Shown: in pieces, positions 1 to 7,587 of the stretch
Position numbering within the stretch: position 1 is the first letter of the stretch
Layout of the letters: every line of letters begins with the position of its first letter
Origin: Ancylomarina euxina
Lineage (GTDB): Bacteria; Bacteroidota; Bacteroidia; Bacteroidales; Marinifilaceae
Assembly: GCF_003863355.1 (NCBI RefSeq)
Contig: NZ_QQWG01000011.1
Coordinates: 100,879-135,059, forward strand
Direction: 5' to 3'
DNA: 34,181 nt
The notes under the pieces: model-generated
The model's database searches: none
The model's input: only the letters and a program-made list of their open reading frames with translations
Told to the model about the DNA's origin: nothing
Translations under genes and position numbers: made by a program

Positions 1-996
1 CTTATAGTTCTTGGCTTTTCATCCTGTGATGAAGAAGCTGATCTTTCTGATATTTCAGTACTTTCAGTAGAAGAAAGCAATCAAGATGATCTTGATAAAT
101 GGATCATAGATAATTATACAACCCCTTATAACATTGAAGTTAAATGGCGTTGGGATGATAATGAAGTCGCTAATGATTTCTGGGTAACACCTCCACAAAA
201 AAAGCAGGCTCAAGAATTTTTAGAAGCCATGTTGGAAATCTGGATCAAACCTTATAAAGAAGAAACTGCAGGCAACCCTTTCCTAGAGACTTTTATACCT
301 AAAATTATAGTATTAGTAGGCACCCCTCAATACAATAAAGATGGGACAATAACACTTGGTTTAGCTGAAGGAGGAAGAAAAGTAACTGTATTTGATATTG
401 ATAAGTTTGATATCACTGACAGATCTTCAGTTATTAGAGCATTTCATACTATGCACCATGAATTTGCTCACGTATTGCATCAAACAACATTCTATTCCTT
501 AGATTTTAAGAGTATAACTAAAGGTGATTATACAGGAAACTGGAAAGATGTAAATGTGTCGGATGCTAATCTGAAAGGGTATATCACATCATACTCGATG
601 CTAAACGAGAATGAAGATTTTGTAGAGTTAGTTGCTGCCATTTTAACAACCGTTGATAATAGCAATACGCCAATAGAATATACCGTTCCTGAAAAAGATG
701 CAAATGGTCTAATTATAAAAGCTTTAAGCGCTTGGACTAAAAAGGAATATATTAAGGTTACAACAATAACGATGACTGCATGGGAGTATCGACTGTATAT
801 GCTGGGAATAACCTACAACGCGACTGCTGACTTAAAGTATACACAAGTAGCAGGCTCACCTGAAGGTCTTGACAAAATCAACCGTAAACTTCAGATAGTG
901 ACCAATTATTTTAAAACAGTTTGGGGGGTAGATCTTTTTAGCTTACAAAAGCGAATTGACTCAGCAACTGAAGCCTTAATCGTTAAGAACAAATAA
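1..996 (+). CDS. Putative zinc-binding metallopeptidase lipoprotein, SusD-associated (5' end missing)
   Basis: The reading frame is open from base 1 without a start, so the first few codons lie outside the window. The visible N-terminus is hydrophobic and ends in Phe-Ser-Ser-Cys, with the Cys at bases 25-27. It is followed by an acidic stretch, which is a lipoprotein signal with a surface-export-like acidic tail. About 150 residues in there is an HEFAH zinc-binding motif (HExxH type, near base 467) followed by LHQ, and later an ENEDFVEL segment that could supply the third ligand. This matches the small Bacteroidota family of putative zinc-binding metallopeptidases that sit downstream of SusC/SusD pairs. 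The DUF4302 gene starts 2 bases after the stop, which is the usual partner order. The true protease substrate is unknown. The first internal Met (base 229) is not the start, because the lipoprotein signal lies upstream of it. Confidence 0.8.
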   Translation, partial: LIVLGFSSCDEEADLSDISVLSVEESNQDDLDKWIIDNYTTPYNIEVKWRWDDNEVANDFWVTPPQKKQAQEFLEAMLEIWIKPYKEETAGNPFLETFIPKIIVLVGTPQYNKDGTITLGLAEGGRKVTVFDIDKFDITDRSSVIRAFHTMHHEFAHVLHQTTFYSLDFKSITKGDYTGNWKDVNVSDANLKGYITSYSMLNENEDFVELVAAILTTVDNSNTPIEYTVPEKDANGLIIKALSAWTKKEYIKVTTITMTAWEYRLYMLGITYNATADLKYTQVAGSPEGLDKINRKLQIVTNYFKTVWGVDLFSLQKRIDSATEALIVKNK

Positions 997-998
997 CT

Positions 999-2390
999 AT
1001 GAGAAAGATATTATTTTTATTAATCGCAGTTATATCATTTATATCCTGCAATGATGATGATTTCGAAAGTGTGTTTGAGAAATCGCCAGAAGAAAGAATT
1101 GCCGAAGCAAATAAGAAATACAAAGATCTTCTAACCTCTTCGGAATTTGGGTGGGAAACGAATTATTTTGCGGTAAGTGAAAGCTCTATGCAAGGCTCTA
1201 CGATGATCATGAAGTTTAATGCTGATGGTCAAGTAAGTATTCTTGGCGATCACACAAAAATCCGTGAAACATCTGAATACATAATTCATCAAGAAGCTTC
1301 CACTCAAATAAAGTTTTCAACTTATAATAAAAACCTAACATGGTTAGCGACTCCCGACAGATACAATCCTGAAGGTATGGGTGGTGAAATAGAATTTGTT
1401 TTTATAAGTTCAACTGAGGATGAAATTATAATGGAGGGTAAAGTAAATAAAGGAAAACTTATCTTCAAGAAAACAAACAGAACTGAATTGCCATTCTGGA
1501 ATTTTCAAGCCATAAAAGATCAACTATTAGCTTTAAAATCAAACGGTTTTATGGCATTTCAAATTGAAGGAGATTCAAAGAATAAATATGGCTTCGAATT
1601 CGATGCTTCTAATAATAATGCCAGTATTAGTTATAATGCAGATGAACAATTATTTAAAGAAGAAAGAGCTGTTATTTTCACGACAGAAGGTTTGATTTTT
1701 AATGAACCTCTTATCCTTAACGGAAAAGAAGTTAGTTCTTTATCTTACACTGGAGAAATTGAAAAAGTAGAAGTTGCTCCTAATAGTGGTGATAAAGAAT
1801 ACAATATTAAAACGGCAGGCGATTTCATCTACAAAGATTCTAACATCGAATTAAAGATAGTGAATGTACCAGTTCCTGTATTCTATACTCCTGGTATCAT
1901 TGAAAAATTTGAGAAAAATGAATATGCTCGAATTTATTTTAGTCGAGAAGCATTCTCGGGGTATATGACAGCAATCAAATCTGAAGTCACATCATTTAAT
2001 CGAATGTTTCTGTTAAATAACTATGATGATGGTACAATTGTTGGTCCTGGTTTAAATATCACATTTAAAAATGGTAACCAAGCTGTTATCAATTACGAGA
2101 TGATCAAAAAAGGTTCTGGTGTTGTTCAATTTATATTTGGTGAAACACAAATTGTAGTTAATTCTGATTTAGTTGATAATCCAGATACAGAGATTAATGA
2201 AATTGAGGTTGAGCGCGAAGCTGTTTTGTCCAATCTACAAAACAGCCCAGGATTACAAAATTATATAGCAGAAATGTCTAAGGAATCGGGCTATTTAGTT
2301 TATCAAAAACCATTTATGTTTGGTGCTTCTATCTTTGATTTTGTTTCAGTAGATAATCCATTGAACTCATTTGGAGCTCTGGGATATTAG
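999..2390 (+). CDS. DUF4302-type lipoprotein
   Basis: A 463-residue protein with a short lipoprotein signal (hydrophobic residues 4-15, then Ile-Ser-Cys with Cys17) followed by Asn-Asp-Asp-Asp-Asp, the acidic run that often marks outer-surface lipoproteins in Bacteroidota. The body looks beta-rich, begins with an EKSPEERIAEA helix, and resembles the DUF4302 family. These proteins are encoded next to SusC/SusD and zinc-metallopeptidase genes in polymer-utilisation or protein-degradation loci. The gene begins 2 bases after the metallopeptidase stop, so the two are co-translated or co-transcribed, and the intrinsic terminator at 2435-2466 ends the unit. No enzymatic motif is visible. A role in binding a ligand at the surface is inference only. 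Confidence 0.78.
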   Translation: MRKILFLLIAVISFISCNDDDFESVFEKSPEERIAEANKKYKDLLTSSEFGWETNYFAVSESSMQGSTMIMKFNADGQVSILGDHTKIRETSEYIIHQEASTQIKFSTYNKNLTWLATPDRYNPEGMGGEIEFVFISSTEDEIIMEGKVNKGKLIFKKTNRTELPFWNFQAIKDQLLALKSNGFMAFQIEGDSKNKYGFEFDASNNNASISYNADEQLFKEERAVIFTTEGLIFNEPLILNGKEVSSLSYTGEIEKVEVAPNSGDKEYNIKTAGDFIYKDSNIELKIVNVPVPVFYTPGIIEKFEKNEYARIYFSREAFSGYMTAIKSEVTSFNRMFLLNNYDDGTIVGPGLNITFKNGNQAVINYEMIKKGSGVVQFIFGETQIVVNSDLVDNPDTEINEIEVEREAVLSNLQNSPGLQNYIAEMSKESGYLVYQKPFMFGASIFDFVSVDNPLNSFGALGY

Positions 2391-2434
2391 ATCTCTAAAC
2401 TGAATTTCATTAATTCTAGTATAGTTGTTAAACA

Positions 2435-2475
2435 AAAGGAGCTTACTGTAGTTTGTAAGCTCCTTTATTTGTATC
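2435..2475. terminator. Bidirectional intrinsic terminator between DUF4302 gene and LuxE-like gene
   Basis: A perfect 12-bp inverted repeat (AAAGGAGCTTAC at 2435-2446, GTAAGCTCCTTT at 2455-2466) with an 8-base loop. It is followed on the plus strand by a T-rich run and preceded by an A-run that becomes a T-run on the minus strand. It lies between two convergent genes and can serve both. Confidence 0.85.
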
Positions 2476-2485
2476 TATATTTTTA

Positions 2486-3484
2486 CTATTCACTCACCAA
2501 TAAATTACACCCTCTTATATCAGAGTTGTCAAATCGACCAAGGATTTCAAATTTACCATCAGCGTAAATCTTTCCTAAATCTTGTGTTTCGATAAAAGAA
2601 CAGGAATACAAATTGGCCAAGTCGATAACGTTGACACCACCACTTCGTCCCGTTTTTTCATAGGAAAATGGATCATAGGCATCGCGAATCAGGATTTTCA
2701 TCCAGGCAGGTGTTTTAAAAAGACTATCTCCTTTACTATAGCCTTGCGACAAAAGCTCAGTCATGCCATATTCTGAATGGATTTTTTTTACGCCCAAACG
2801 TGAGGTGAAAATAGCGTGTAATTCTTCGCGGGTGATTTCCTTACGTCGACCTTTCATGCCACCCGTTTCCATCACAATAACATCGCCCAAGTCGAGCTGA
2901 TGATTTTCGGCAAGCTCAAGTAGTGCAAAACTAACCCCCAACAACAAAACCTTTTGATTTTGAGATTTCAATTCGTCCAAATTTGCAATTAGTTCCTCAT
3001 GGTTATTCAAATAGAATCCTGATTTCGGATGGCCGCTATCCTTAATCAACTTCTCCATCATATAAATCAATGAAGAGCCTTCACGCTCAAGATAAGATGG
3101 AAGTAGAGCTAGAATACAATAATCATTGACAGGGCCGTAAAAAGCCTCAAATCCTTTTGTAAAGCTATCCTCATAAATTTCTAGATCTGGCACATAATGA
3201 CGAGAGGTTAAGTTACCTGTTGTCCCACTGCTGGTAAAAATAGCTTTAGCCTCATCCGTAGAGGATGTTACCTTATGTGATTTGAAAAATTCGATAGGCA
3301 AAAAAGGTATTTTTTCTAAACAATCCACAGAGTTCACATCAATATTCAATAGTTCAATATACCGAGCATAAACAGGATTGTTGACCACTTGAAATTGGAA
3401 AACTGCAAGAGCTATTTGTCTGAATTCTTCTTCGGACTGTATGTTGAATATTTTATGCTTCAAATCTATCATAACAAATCTCAT
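2486..3484 (-). CDS. LuxE/PaaK-like acyl-activating (acyl-protein synthetase) enzyme
   Basis: A 332-residue member of the LuxE (acyl-protein synthetase) branch of the adenylate-forming superfamily. The phosphate-binding loop FTSSGTTG lies at about residues 83-90 and a conserved EYGMTELLSQ segment in the C-terminal half corresponds to the YGxTE motif. LuxE family members use ATP to activate a fatty acid and pass it to a protein cysteine. There is no luxCDAB or phenylacetate pathway nearby, so the substrate here is unknown. A second Met at residue 5 is an alternative start. The gene has its own -7 promoter element (3558-3565) and is separated from pgk upstream by a strong terminator, so it is probably monocistronic. 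Confidence 0.75.
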   Translation of the reverse strand: MRFVMIDLKHKIFNIQSEEEFRQIALAVFQFQVVNNPVYARYIELLNIDVNSVDCLEKIPFLPIEFFKSHKVTSSTDEAKAIFTSSGTTGNLTSRHYVPDLEIYEDSFTKGFEAFYGPVNDYCILALLPSYLEREGSSLIYMMEKLIKDSGHPKSGFYLNNHEELIANLDELKSQNQKVLLLGVSFALLELAENHQLDLGDVIVMETGGMKGRRKEITREELHAIFTSRLGVKKIHSEYGMTELLSQGYSKGDSLFKTPAWMKILIRDAYDPFSYEKTGRSGGVNVIDLANLYSCSFIETQDLGKIYADGKFEILGRFDNSDIRGCNLLVSE

Positions 3485-3557
3485 TATAATTTTGGAAAAT
3501 TAACCTTCCAAGAGTACTTAATTAATACAATGCACACTTAGGAAAAAATTATCACTG

Positions 3558-3594
3558 CAAAGATACTTGATTCTTTAATGATAATGAATCAAGT
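3558..3594 (-). promoter_or_regulatory. Probable promoter region of the LuxE-like gene with overlapping dyad
   Basis: On the minus strand a TATCTTTG element (3558-3565) matches the Bacteroidota -7 consensus TAnnTTTG about 75 bases before the start codon. A well-spaced -33 TTG is not evident. A perfect 9-bp inverted repeat (3565-3573 with 3586-3594, 12-base spacer) abuts the -7 element and occupies the -7 to -33 interval, so it could be an operator. Confidence 0.4.
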
Positions 3595-3602
3595 GTTGGA
3601 TC

Positions 3603-3651
3603 ATAAAAAAACCATGAATTTACAAATTATAAAATTTGTGAATTCATGGTT
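3603..3651 (-). terminator. Intrinsic terminator of pgk
   Basis: A 19-bp stem (3610-3628 with 3633-3651, one G-T pair) around a 4-base loop. On the minus strand it is followed by a run of T (complement of 3603-3610). It lies 54 bases after the pgk stop and before the LuxE-like gene promoter. Confidence 0.88.
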
Positions 3652-3704
3652 ATGTCTTAAGAATCGATCTGAAAACAATCTCAAATCATAATTCAAAATC
3701 TATA

Positions 3705-4892
3705 TTATTCTTTAATAGCTTTCACACCTGGTAGTTCTTTACCTTCGATGTACTCTAGAAGAGCTCCACCACCAGTTGAAACGTAGCTTACTTTATCAGC
3801 TAAACCATATTTGTTGATTGCTGCAACTGAATCACCTCCTCCAATTAATGAGAAAGCACCTTTTTCAGTAGCTGTTACAATGGCATCAGCAATAGCTTTA
3901 GTTCCTTTAGCGAAAGTATCCATTTCGAATACACCTACAGGACCATTCCACAGAATTGTTTTAGATTCTTCGATTACTTTTTTGAAGCTCTCGATAGTTG
4001 CATCAGCAACATCTAATCCCATCCATCCTTCAGGAATTGCGTTAACATCGCAAATTTGAGTGTTGGCATCATTAGAGAAATCATCAGCAATTAAAGCATC
4101 AGAAGCAAGGTGAAGTTTCACATTATTTTCTTTAGCTTTCTGAAGAATCTCTCTTGCAGTTTCCAATTTATCGTCTTCAACCAATGAGTTTCCAATTGTT
4201 CCACCCATAGCTTTCACGAAAGTGTAAGTCATACCACCACCAATAATCAAGTGATCAACCTGTGACATTAAAGTTTGGATGATTTCAATTTTAGAAGAAA
4301 CTTTAGCACCACCCATAATCGCAGTTAATGGACGTTTGGTATCTTTCAATACCTTATCAACACTTGATAATTCACCTTCCATTACATATCCAAACATTTT
4401 AGCTTCTGGGAAAAATTTAGCAATCACTGCAGTAGAAGCGTGTGCACGGTGAGCTGTACCGAAAGCATCGTTGATCCAAAGATCAGCTAAATCAGCCAAT
4501 TTCTTTGCAAACGCTTCGTCACCTTTTTTCTCCTCATCGTAATAACGAAGATTTTCAAGTAAAAGAACTTCACCGGGCTTCAATTCTGCAGCTAATGTTT
4601 TTGCACTTTCACCAATACAATCATCAGCAAACTTTACTTCAACACCAATCGATTTAGACAAGTGAGCAACAATGTGCTTTAACGAAAATTTCTCATCTTT
4701 TCCTTTTGGACGACCAAGGTGAGACATCAAAATACATGAACCATTACCCTCTAATACTTTCTTGATAGTAGGCAATGCTGCACGAATACGAGTATCATCA
4801 GTAATTTCGAATTGCTCGTTCAAAGGCACATTAAAGTCTACACGGATAATAGCCTTCTTATCTGAAAAATTGTATGAATCAATAGTTTGCAT
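3705..4892 (-). CDS. pgk: Phosphoglycerate kinase
   Basis: Glycolytic enzyme that transfers phosphate from 1,3-bisphosphoglycerate to ADP in the cytoplasm. The 395-residue product is the normal bacterial length. Visible signatures are RVDFNVPL near the N-terminus (substrate loop), [18 protein letters not shown] (nucleotide-binding) and GGGDSVAAI in the C-terminal lobe. I placed the start at 4892 rather than the upstream in-frame ATG at 4928, because the extra 12 residues ([12 protein letters not shown]) are not part of the family. In addition, the -7 promoter element at 4926-4933 overlaps that upstream ATG. A strong terminator follows, so the gene is monocistronic. Confidence 0.97.
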   Translation of the reverse strand: MQTIDSYNFSDKKAIIRVDFNVPLNEQFEITDDTRIRAALPTIKKVLEGNGSCILMSHLGRPKGKDEKFSLKHIVAHLSKSIGVEVKFADDCIGESAKTLAAELKPGEVLLLENLRYYDEEKKGDEAFAKKLADLADLWINDAFGTAHRAHASTAVIAKFFPEAKMFGYVMEGELSSVDKVLKDTKRPLTAIMGGAKVSSKIEIIQTLMSQVDHLIIGGGMTYTFVKAMGGTIGNSLVEDDKLETAREILQKAKENNVKLHLASDALIADDFSNDANTQICDVNAIPEGWMGLDVADATIESFKKVIEESKTILWNGPVGVFEMDTFAKGTKAIADAIVTATEKGAFSLIGGGDSVAAINKYGLADKVSYVSTGGGALLEYIEGKELPGVKAIKE

Positions 4893-4925
4893 GATATAAT
4901 TATATTTAGTTTTTTTTCTGCAAAA

Positions 4926-4957
4926 CAAAGTTACATTATTATCTTTTCTGCAACAAA
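4926..4957 (-). promoter_or_regulatory. pgk promoter (Bacteroidota TTTG-N20-TAnnTTTG)
   Basis: The minus strand shows TTTG (complement of 4954-4957), a 20-base spacer, then TAACTTTG (complement of 4926-4933). This matches the primary-sigma consensus known for Bacteroides and relatives. Transcription would start a few bases downstream, leaving a leader of roughly 25-30 bases before the ATG at 4892. Confidence 0.7.
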
Positions 4958-5072
4958 GAATGATTAATATATAAACTTAACTCTCTGTAAAAGAATTAAA
5001 TAAAACTGCATTATGTATCATCCTGAAACGATTGCATAAAGTTCTCTTTTTTAGAATTTTAGTCCTAAAACG

Positions 5073-6197
5073 TCATTTTTTCAATTTAAATTCCAGCTTG
5101 GAATATCTTTTTCCATTAACCTGAATTTCTATTTCATGTAAGCCTTGATAATATTTACGAGTCGTGATGGCTTTAAAAGAGAGTTTCTTCTTTAAACTTA
5201 ATTTCCCTTCTGCAGGCAATTTCTTCTTTGATAATTTAAAAACCTTGGGTGCCGTTTTTCCATTAGCTTTCATATAATGCACAACAAAATCAATCATCAA
5301 GTTCTGTTCTTTAGAAGCTTTGGAAACAAGATTAAAAGAAAACTCAATTTCTTCCCCCATTTTGCATTCCTCTTTGTTCAAAATCAGATTATCAACCGAT
5401 ATTTTAACATCTGATGGATATCCTAATAAATCGAGAGCTTCAGGCAAACCTTGCTTTAAAAGTGTTCGCGAAGCATGAGAAATGATCCACTGCGTCCCCT
5501 TATCATTAATAGTTTTCCATCTTTTCAGTGCTTTCAAAACCAATTGAGGATGATCTTTTGCAATATCGTTCAGATTATTGGCAACAGAACGTCTGACATA
5601 AAGCTCGGTATCTTGTTTTAACTCATCTAAAAGGTTCAAAACTGGCTTTGGATCATCTATAAACTCTCTAAGTACTGACGACCAGGGTAAGCGTGGACGT
5701 GTTTCTTCTGAAACCAATCTTCTAACATTTACATTTTCATCTGCTGTCCATTTATAAAGGTATTCGAAAGTCTGCTTAGGATATTTGCGAATAAAAGGTC
5801 GAATCGCATCTTCTGATGTAAAGCGCTTCGTAATTTCGATCAAAGCCTTCATTGAGAGTTCAAAATCCTTCTCTTCAAGACCATAAGTTGAAACATATTT
5901 AGCAATCGGCATAAAATAAAAACCCTCAAACCCAGTCATCTCACAAGTTTTTGAAAGCGGATCGAAAGAAGAGAGAAGTATATTTATAGCTTTATTGTAC
6001 TCATCAGGTAAATATGTAAAAAGGGTTTCAAAAATTAAGTTTGACCGTTCCGATAAGCTTAAGGGGGGTAATTTGGGAACAATGTCCTTATAAAAAGAAT
6101 CTTCATCAAATTCTGATGAAACAGCATTAATTCTTTGCCCCATACGAGCGACAAGATTCGGATTAAAAACATCCTTAAACAAAAAACCTTCTTCCAT
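5073..6197 (-). CDS. AlkC-like DNA alkylation repair glycosylase (HEAT-like repeats plus C-terminal Ig-like domain)
   Basis: A 374-residue protein. Residues 1 to about 262 are helical repeats of the AlkC/AlkD type, including a WTADENVNVRRLVSEE segment and a later ELYVRRSVANNLNDIAK segment with the repeated VRR(L/S)V pattern typical of HEAT-like repeats. Residues 263-374 are beta-rich and Lys-rich with an Ig-like look, as in AlkC rather than AlkD. Family members excise positively charged alkylated bases such as 3-methyladenine without flipping the base. Its start lies 11 bases after the stop of the Fic gene, so the two form an operon read from a promoter upstream of 7369. No clear terminator follows. 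The AlkC assignment rests on domain layout and is less certain than membership of the DNA alkylation repair superfamily. Confidence 0.82.
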   Translation of the reverse strand: MEEGFLFKDVFNPNLVARMGQRINAVSSEFDEDSFYKDIVPKLPPLSLSERSNLIFETLFTYLPDEYNKAINILLSSFDPLSKTCEMTGFEGFYFMPIAKYVSTYGLEEKDFELSMKALIEITKRFTSEDAIRPFIRKYPKQTFEYLYKWTADENVNVRRLVSEETRPRLPWSSVLREFIDDPKPVLNLLDELKQDTELYVRRSVANNLNDIAKDHPQLVLKALKRWKTINDKGTQWIISHASRTLLKQGLPEALDLLGYPSDVKISVDNLILNKEECKMGEEIEFSFNLVSKASKEQNLMIDFVVHYMKANGKTAPKVFKLSKKKLPAEGKLSLKKKLSFKAITTRKYYQGLHEIEIQVNGKRYSKLEFKLKK

Positions 6198-6208
6198 AAT
6201 GTGTAGAT

Positions 6209-7369
6209 TTACATTTCAAAAATGGCCAGATACTCCCACAAATAGAAAACTCTATTTCGTCTGGCTCCTGCCATCTCTTTTATAAAACCAACTTCTTCAA
6301 ATTCTTTTACCAATTGATTAGCAGACTGGAAACTCAATTGCATTTCTTCCTTTATTTCATTGACAGAAAGATAGGGTTTTGAATAGAATATATGTAAAAG
6401 CTGCTTTGCAGAAGGATGTCTTTTCTTACCTAACTTCGTCTCAATTCTATCCTGATAGTTGTTCTTAAGATCTTGCAATTCCTCAAGTTTCTCAATACAA
6501 AATGTAGCCGTTTCATTCATGCCTGTAATAAAAAATCGAATCCATTGCTCTACATCATTCTTCGATCGAATTAGGTTTAATCGATGATAATATTCCAATC
6601 GATTCTTTTCAAAAAACGCTGAAAGACAAAAAATAGGTTTTTCGATAAATTTCAAGCTTAATAATTCTAATAATATCAATGTACGAGCCGTACGGCCGTT
6701 ACCATCAAGAAAAGGCAGAATTGTCTCAAACTGACACAGGGAAATTGCCATTTTTATAAGATAAGGAAGCTCTAAACTCTCGTTGCGCCAAAACCACTTC
6801 GCATCATTAATCAGAATCTTTAAATCATATTTACTTGGAGGTGTATATTTCGAGCCAGATGATTCTTGATGTTTATTGTCCTTAGCATTAAATTTCATAC
6901 GAAGCTTACCCGCCGTTTCTTCTTCTTTTGGTAGATCGGCATAAAGCATACGATGTGTTTCCTTTATCATATGAAGCGTTAATGGAAATTTTTCAAGTTC
7001 CTTAACAGCCCAATCTATTGAGTTGATATAATTTGTAACCTGCTTATGGGCAATTAAACTCCGGTAACCTTTGGAAGCAGAAGGTAAAAAAGCCTGAGTC
7101 ATATTCGAACGAATCCCCTCCATCATATTCGAAGCCGTAACTTCTATGGCGGTAAACATAGGAAGGTGAATATCAATATCCTTAAAAAATCTACAATAAG
7201 CGTTTAACTCTCCAAGTCGATGCATACAAGATTCAAGCATAATATTAATCTGCTTATCCTGCCATTCGAAAGAACGGTTAATCAAGAATGAAGAAGTACT
7301 CTTGTAGCCTTCACGATGACTTTGATTAATAAAATCCCCCTTGTTTCTCATATTAAGCTTTACGTTCAT
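6209..7369 (-). CDS. Fic-domain protein with winged-helix C-terminus; catalytic His replaced by Leu
   Basis: A 386-residue Fic protein. The N-terminal region carries the inhibitory motif [ST]xxxE[GN] as SNMMEG at residues 80-85, placing it in the class with an N-terminal inhibitory helix. The core motif reads LPFLDGNGRTAR at 218-229. The expected pattern is HPFxDGNGRxxR, so the His that acts as general base in AMP transfer is Leu218 (codon CTG, complement of 6718-6716), while the phosphate-binding GNGR and final Arg are kept. Residues about 310-380 look like a winged helix (SVNEIKEEMQLSFQSANQLVKEF), as in many Fic proteins that also act as regulators. It is the first gene of an operon with the AlkC-like glycosylase. 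Function could be a non-AMPylating or regulatory variant. Confidence 0.88.
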   Translation of the reverse strand: MNVKLNMRNKGDFINQSHREGYKSTSSFLINRSFEWQDKQINIMLESCMHRLGELNAYCRFFKDIDIHLPMFTAIEVTASNMMEGIRSNMTQAFLPSASKGYRSLIAHKQVTNYINSIDWAVKELEKFPLTLHMIKETHRMLYADLPKEEETAGKLRMKFNAKDNKHQESSGSKYTPPSKYDLKILINDAKWFWRNESLELPYLIKMAISLCQFETILPFLDGNGRTARTLILLELLSLKFIEKPIFCLSAFFEKNRLEYYHRLNLIRSKNDVEQWIRFFITGMNETATFCIEKLEELQDLKNNYQDRIETKLGKKRHPSAKQLLHIFYSKPYLSVNEIKEEMQLSFQSANQLVKEFEEVGFIKEMAGARRNRVFYLWEYLAIFEM

Positions 7370-7442
7370 AAAGTTGAATAAATTCCTCTTATTTAGGTAA
7401 AAATATAAATAATTTAATAAGATATAAACATCTGATTTAATA

Positions 7443-7450
7443 CAAATATA
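7443..7450 (-). promoter_or_regulatory. Candidate -7 element for the Fic/AlkC-like operon
   Basis: TATATTTG on the minus strand matches TAnnTTTG 74 bases before the Fic start codon. No TTG is present at the expected -33 spacing, so this is a weak call. Confidence 0.3.
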
Positions 7451-7587
7451 TTTCTTTAAAATTATGATCCACTGTAAGTGTCATAAAATCAGGGCTTCCA
7501 TAAAGTGAACAGCTATTATAACTACTAAATATTCTTTCGAAAATTAGATTAAGTCTATATTGGCCGCGAATTTTAAAACTTCAATCT

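Noticed and set aside
2486-3484. Part of a bioluminescence operon
   Set aside because: Only a LuxE-like gene is present; no luxA, luxB, luxC or luxD relatives flank it.
4893-4928. Longer N-terminus for phosphoglycerate kinase
   Set aside because: The extra residues are not family-like, and the upstream ATG overlaps the -7 promoter element.
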